From CAYNTG01 sp964400105 (GTDB lineage Bacteria > UBP14 > UBA6098): a DNA stretch of 17,162 nucleotides. Below the pieces are notes generated by a model. The model worked only from the letters and a program-made list of their open reading frames with translations. It was not told where the DNA came from and made no database searches. The stretch spans positions 1 through 17,162 of the forward strand of contig CAYNTG010000044.1 of assembly GCA_964400105.1 (NCBI GenBank), read 5' to 3'. Position numbers and translations under genes: made by a program. The number at the start of each line of letters is the position of its first letter. Position 1 is the stretch's first letter. This document shows, one piece after another, positions 15,174 to 17,162 of the stretch.

Positions 15174-15773
15174 ATGGCACAAATAAATATTGCGGAAAAA
15201 GAAATTACAGTCAAGATTGTCTATTATGGACCGGGAATGTCCGGGAAAACGACGAACTTACTTTACGTTCATCAGAAGATATCGAAAAATACGATCACCG
15301 ATATGGTTTCCATAGCCACCGAGGGCGACCGAACATTATATTTCGATTTTCTTCCCATCGAAACCGATATCATCCCTGGATTTAAGGCGAAATTTCAGCT
15401 ATATACCGTCCCTGGACAAGTTCAATACGATGCCACGCGTAATCTGGTCCTCAATGGCGCGGACGGCGTGGTTTTCGTGGCGGATTCGCAGTGGTCGAGG
15501 CAAAAGGATAATGTCGAGTCCTTCGAGAACCTTAAGGAAAACCTTGCCAAACAGGGATTCACAATTAACGATATTCCATATGTTCTCGAGTATAACAAAC
15601 GCGATATCGAGGATACCGCCAGGGTCGAATATATGGACTATCTGCTCAACCGCGAGGAGTTCAAGGTTCCGACATTCGAGTCCATCGCCACCGAAGGCAA
15701 GGGCGTTTTCGATGTTTTGAATGCGATTTGCCGGATGGTGGTGGCCAAGATACTCAAGGACGTAAAACGATAG
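15174..15773 (+). CDS. mglA: MglA-type small Ras-like GTPase (polarity switch)
   Basis: The protein has 199 residues, normal for bacterial MglA. GTPase motifs are complete: P-loop GPGMSGKT (19-26), switch I around TLYFDFLP (54-61), G3 TVPGQ (78-82) in which the usual DxxG aspartate is replaced by Thr as is typical of MglA, G4 NKRD (141-144) and G5 SIATEGKG (170-177). It closely resembles Thermus and Myxococcus MglA. GTP-bound MglA marks the leading cell pole and recruits motility machinery such as type IV pili or gliding complexes; homologues also occur in non-gliding bacteria. AAAGG (15163-15167) lies 6 nt before the ATG. It is followed after 20 nt by its GAP, MglB. The N-terminal V-K-I-V-Y-Y-G is characteristic and separates it from Arf-like or Rab-like relatives. 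Confidence 0.95.
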   Translation: MAQINIAEKEITVKIVYYGPGMSGKTTNLLYVHQKISKNTITDMVSIATEGDRTLYFDFLPIETDIIPGFKAKFQLYTVPGQVQYDATRNLVLNGADGVVFVADSQWSRQKDNVESFENLKENLAKQGFTINDIPYVLEYNKRDIEDTARVEYMDYLLNREEFKVPTFESIATEGKGVFDVLNAICRMVVAKILKDVKR

Positions 15774-15781
15774 TTATTAGG

Positions 15782-15786
15782 AAAGG
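15782..15786 (+). promoter_or_regulatory. Ribosome binding site supporting a TTG start for mglB
   Basis: AAAGG at 15782-15786 (within AGGAAAGGA) lies 7 nt before TTG 15794. The alternative in-frame ATG at 15728 lies inside mglA, has no good Shine-Dalgarno and would add 22 residues (rich in G, K, R and Q) before the conserved fold begins. Confidence 0.7.
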
Positions 15787-15793
15787 AAAACCG

Positions 15794-16201
15794 TTGAATA
15801 TCATAATATACGAAGGCGACAAAGCAAAACTGGAGGCAATTTTAACCGGTTTTATCGAGGAGAGCAGCGCGAGATTGGCGATGATCGTCGATAATGGAGG
15901 GATGATTCTCACGAGGATAGGCGATTTCAACGGAATCGATATCCAGCCGCTTGCAGCGCTGACCGCCGGTTCATATGCGAGCACGCAGGCTTTGGCAAAG
16001 GTGATCGGCGAAAATGAGTTCACGGGCGTTACACATCAAGGCAAAAGAAACAGCATATATATATCGATGGTGGCCAACTTCGGCCTCCTCGTCGTCGTGT
16101 TCGATGCCAATACAACCATCGGTATGGTTCGGCTTTCCGCGAGAGATACGGCAAAAAAACTCGGGCCGGTTATCGCGGGAATTATTAGCCGGAGCAGGTA
16201 G
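15794..16201 (+). CDS. mglB: MglB, Roadblock/LC7-family GTPase-activating partner of MglA
   Basis: From TTG 15794 the product has 135 residues. It begins L/M-N-I-I-I-Y-E-G-D, then a helix, a strand A-M-I-V-D-N-G-G-M-I-L, a helix S-Y-A-S-T-Q-A-L-A-K-V-I-G-E and the strand pair around H-Q-G-K-R-N-S-I-Y-I and L-L-V-V-V-F-D, ending with the final helix. This is the Roadblock/LC7 layout. The segments T-Q-A-L-A-K, H-Q-G and L-V-V-V-F-D are shared with Thermus MglB. MglB dimers stimulate GTP hydrolysis by MglA and confine MglA-GTP to one pole. The order here is mglA then mglB, whereas Myxococcus and Thermus have mglB first. Short spacing indicates one transcript. A TTG start would make translation modest, which may set the MglA:MglB ratio (inference). 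An ATG start at 15728 giving 157 residues cannot be ruled out. Confidence 0.9.
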   Translation: MNIIIYEGDKAKLEAILTGFIEESSARLAMIVDNGGMILTRIGDFNGIDIQPLAALTAGSYASTQALAKVIGENEFTGVTHQGKRNSIYISMVANFGLLVVVFDANTTIGMVRLSARDTAKKLGPVIAGIISRSR

Positions 16202-16226
16202 GGAGCGGGTTTTGTTGACTGAAAGA

Positions 16227-16277
16227 AAATTCCACGGATGCCCTCCCGTTATTCGGGAACACACGCCCGTGGGATTT
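16227..16277. repeat. Imperfect inverted repeat in the convergent intergenic region
   Basis: AAATTCCACGG (16227-16237) pairs with CCGTGGGATTT (16267-16277) with one G-T wobble. Inside it TCCCG (244-248) pairs with CGGGA (254-258) around a 5-nt loop. It lies between the 3' ends of mglB and the methyltransferase gene. It could stop transcription from both sides or be a dispersed repeat; no T-run supports an intrinsic terminator. Confidence 0.55.
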
Positions 16278-16305
16278 CGCTCCGCTCAACAGGCGCTCCA
16301 CTACG

Positions 16306-16331
16306 GGTAGGTCGGACATTCCTGTCCGACC
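16306..16331. repeat. Perfect 9-bp hairpin, dispersed repeat copy
   Basis: GGTCGGACA (16310-16318) and TGTCCGACC (16323-16331) flank the loop TTCC. With GGTAG just before it, it is the stronger copy of the 21-nt repeat seen at 12669-12689. It ends 11 nt from the methyltransferase stop codon, so it may also block read-through between the convergent genes. Confidence 0.65.
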
Positions 16332-16341
16332 GAGAATCGTA

Positions 16342-17067
16342 TTAATCCAATAAAGGCTTTATAGCGAGGATGGCGATACGCCTTCTTAGTAATGGGACAA
16401 ATTTTAAAAGCATCGATTCTATCGTTCTAAGAATCGGAACGTGCGATTCCGCATAATAGGATTTTTCGATCTCGAATCCACATTTTTCGAGATGTTCGAT
16501 CAACCAACTCATCTTTTTATATCCGATGTGCGCCGGGTCTTTTTTAAAAAAAATGTTATTATTATATAGATGCTCGATGAAATGCCCTCGATGCGGTGTC
16601 CAGATGACAAACTTTCCGCCAGGCTCGAGCACCCGGAACGATTCGCGGATCGTTCCGATTGACACCTCCGGGTAAAGGTGCTCGAAAAGGTCGGCGGAGA
16701 TAACGACATCGAAATAACCGTCGGCAAGGCCGGTATCGGAGGCATCGGCGGTCACGAAACGAAGATTGTCGTAGCCCATTTTCGAGGCGAATCGATCGCA
16801 AAAATCCACGCTTTTTTGGCTGTAATCCACACCGACAACCTCTTTACATATCGGAGCCAGAGCGATGGTAAAGGTTCCCCAGCCGCAACCGAGATCGAGG
16901 ACGCGCTCGGTTTCGTTCGGTTTGTAAATCTGAAGAACCTTCGATAACCTGTATAACTGGAATGGGTTATCGAAATCCTCGAAAACATCCGCTTTACTAT
17001 CGAAATAATCGCCCTCGTCATACCAGCGGCGCATCGCTTCCTGTTTTTCTAAATCGGACTCGGCCAT
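16342..17067 (-). CDS. Class I SAM-dependent methyltransferase, substrate unknown
   Basis: From ATG 17067 the protein has 241 residues. SAM-binding landmarks are motif I VLDLGCGWG (56-64), the acidic end of strand 2 in VVGVDYS (Asp81), TADASD (Asp108), DVVISADLFEH (120-130) and the post-motif L-E-P-G-G-K (147-152). This is the Methyltransf_11/25 type of Rossmann fold. The C-terminal 70 residues, with a basic-hydrophobic end (L-L-R-R-R-I-A-I-L-A-I), carry substrate specificity and are not diagnostic. The substrate might be a small molecule, quinone, lipid or sugar. The ATG at 17067 is preferred because GGGAG (17078-17074) lies 6 nt upstream; an in-frame ATG at 17091 would add eight residues (M-D-T-F-W-E-K-K) but has no Shine-Dalgarno. 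It is convergent with the mgl operon, so a functional link is not indicated. Only 95 nt upstream are in the window and no convincing promoter is seen there. Confidence 0.9.
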   Translation of the reverse strand: MAESDLEKQEAMRRWYDEGDYFDSKADVFEDFDNPFQLYRLSKVLQIYKPNETERVLDLGCGWGTFTIALAPICKEVVGVDYSQKSVDFCDRFASKMGYDNLRFVTADASDTGLADGYFDVVISADLFEHLYPEVSIGTIRESFRVLEPGGKFVIWTPHRGHFIEHLYNNNIFFKKDPAHIGYKKMSWLIEHLEKCGFEIEKSYYAESHVPILRTIESMLLKFVPLLRRRIAILAIKPLLD

Positions 17068-17073
17068 TTTTTT

Positions 17074-17078
17074 CTCCC
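17074..17078 (-). promoter_or_regulatory. Ribosome binding site of the methyltransferase gene
   Basis: GGGAG read on the minus strand, followed by six A, directly precedes ATG 17067. It decides against the upstream ATG at 17091. Confidence 0.75.
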
Positions 17079-17162
17079 AAAAAGTGTCCATCGAGAGGAT
17101 GGGAAATTTTATCTATTAATTCGGTAGCGTTGTGTTAAATGGGTCTATTTATTGGTTATAGT

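Overview
The window looks like chromosome from an uncultured-type Gram-negative bacterium. The evidence is a very large secreted protein made of cohesin-like and InlB/Flg_new-type beta modules, an MglA/MglB polarity pair, an Mrp with a VDSPPGTGD Walker B, and clearly palindromic dispersed repeats between genes. This mix would suit FCB-group or related candidate phyla (Cloacimonadota, WOR-3/TA06 and similar). That placement is inference from gene content only. I see no rRNA, tRNA, CRISPR array, transposase or phage gene.

Layout. Positions 1-755 (minus) hold most of an Mrp/ApbC-type P-loop ATPase, a Fe-S cluster carrier, whose C-terminus lies off the left edge. Positions 756-1149 are a divergent intergenic region containing a GC-rich nested inverted repeat (840-970) that can fold as a four-way junction, and a likely extended -10 promoter. 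Positions 1150-12552 (plus) are one uninterrupted gene for a secreted protein of 3800 residues. It has a signal peptide, an N-terminal beta domain, 39 recognisable modules (10 type A, 16 type B, 7 type C, 6 cohesin-like) in a repeating cohesin-A-B(n)-C order, and a separate C-terminal domain. Positions 12553-13001 are a 449-nt intergenic region with a small hairpin, a short dispersed repeat, a sigma70-like promoter and a palindromic element with four complementary arms. Positions 13002-16201 (plus) are a probable three-gene operon: a four-TM protein with a long acidic proline-rich cytoplasmic linker, MglA (a Ras-like polarity GTPase) and MglB (a Roadblock-type MglA GAP, probably with a TTG start). 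Positions 16202-16341 are a convergent intergenic region with two inverted repeats. Positions 16342-17067 (minus) encode a class I SAM-dependent methyltransferase.

How the genes may work together. The firm functional unit is the membrane protein-MglA-MglB operon, in which the membrane protein is a candidate anchor, effector or landmark for the polarity switch. The giant protein is most likely an extracellular fibre, adhesin or matrix protein. It lies next to the polarity operon but appears to have its own promoter, so a shared role in surface motility or adhesion is only a hypothesis. The most unusual single feature is the giant protein's lysine depletion: two lysines in about 1590 consecutive residues.
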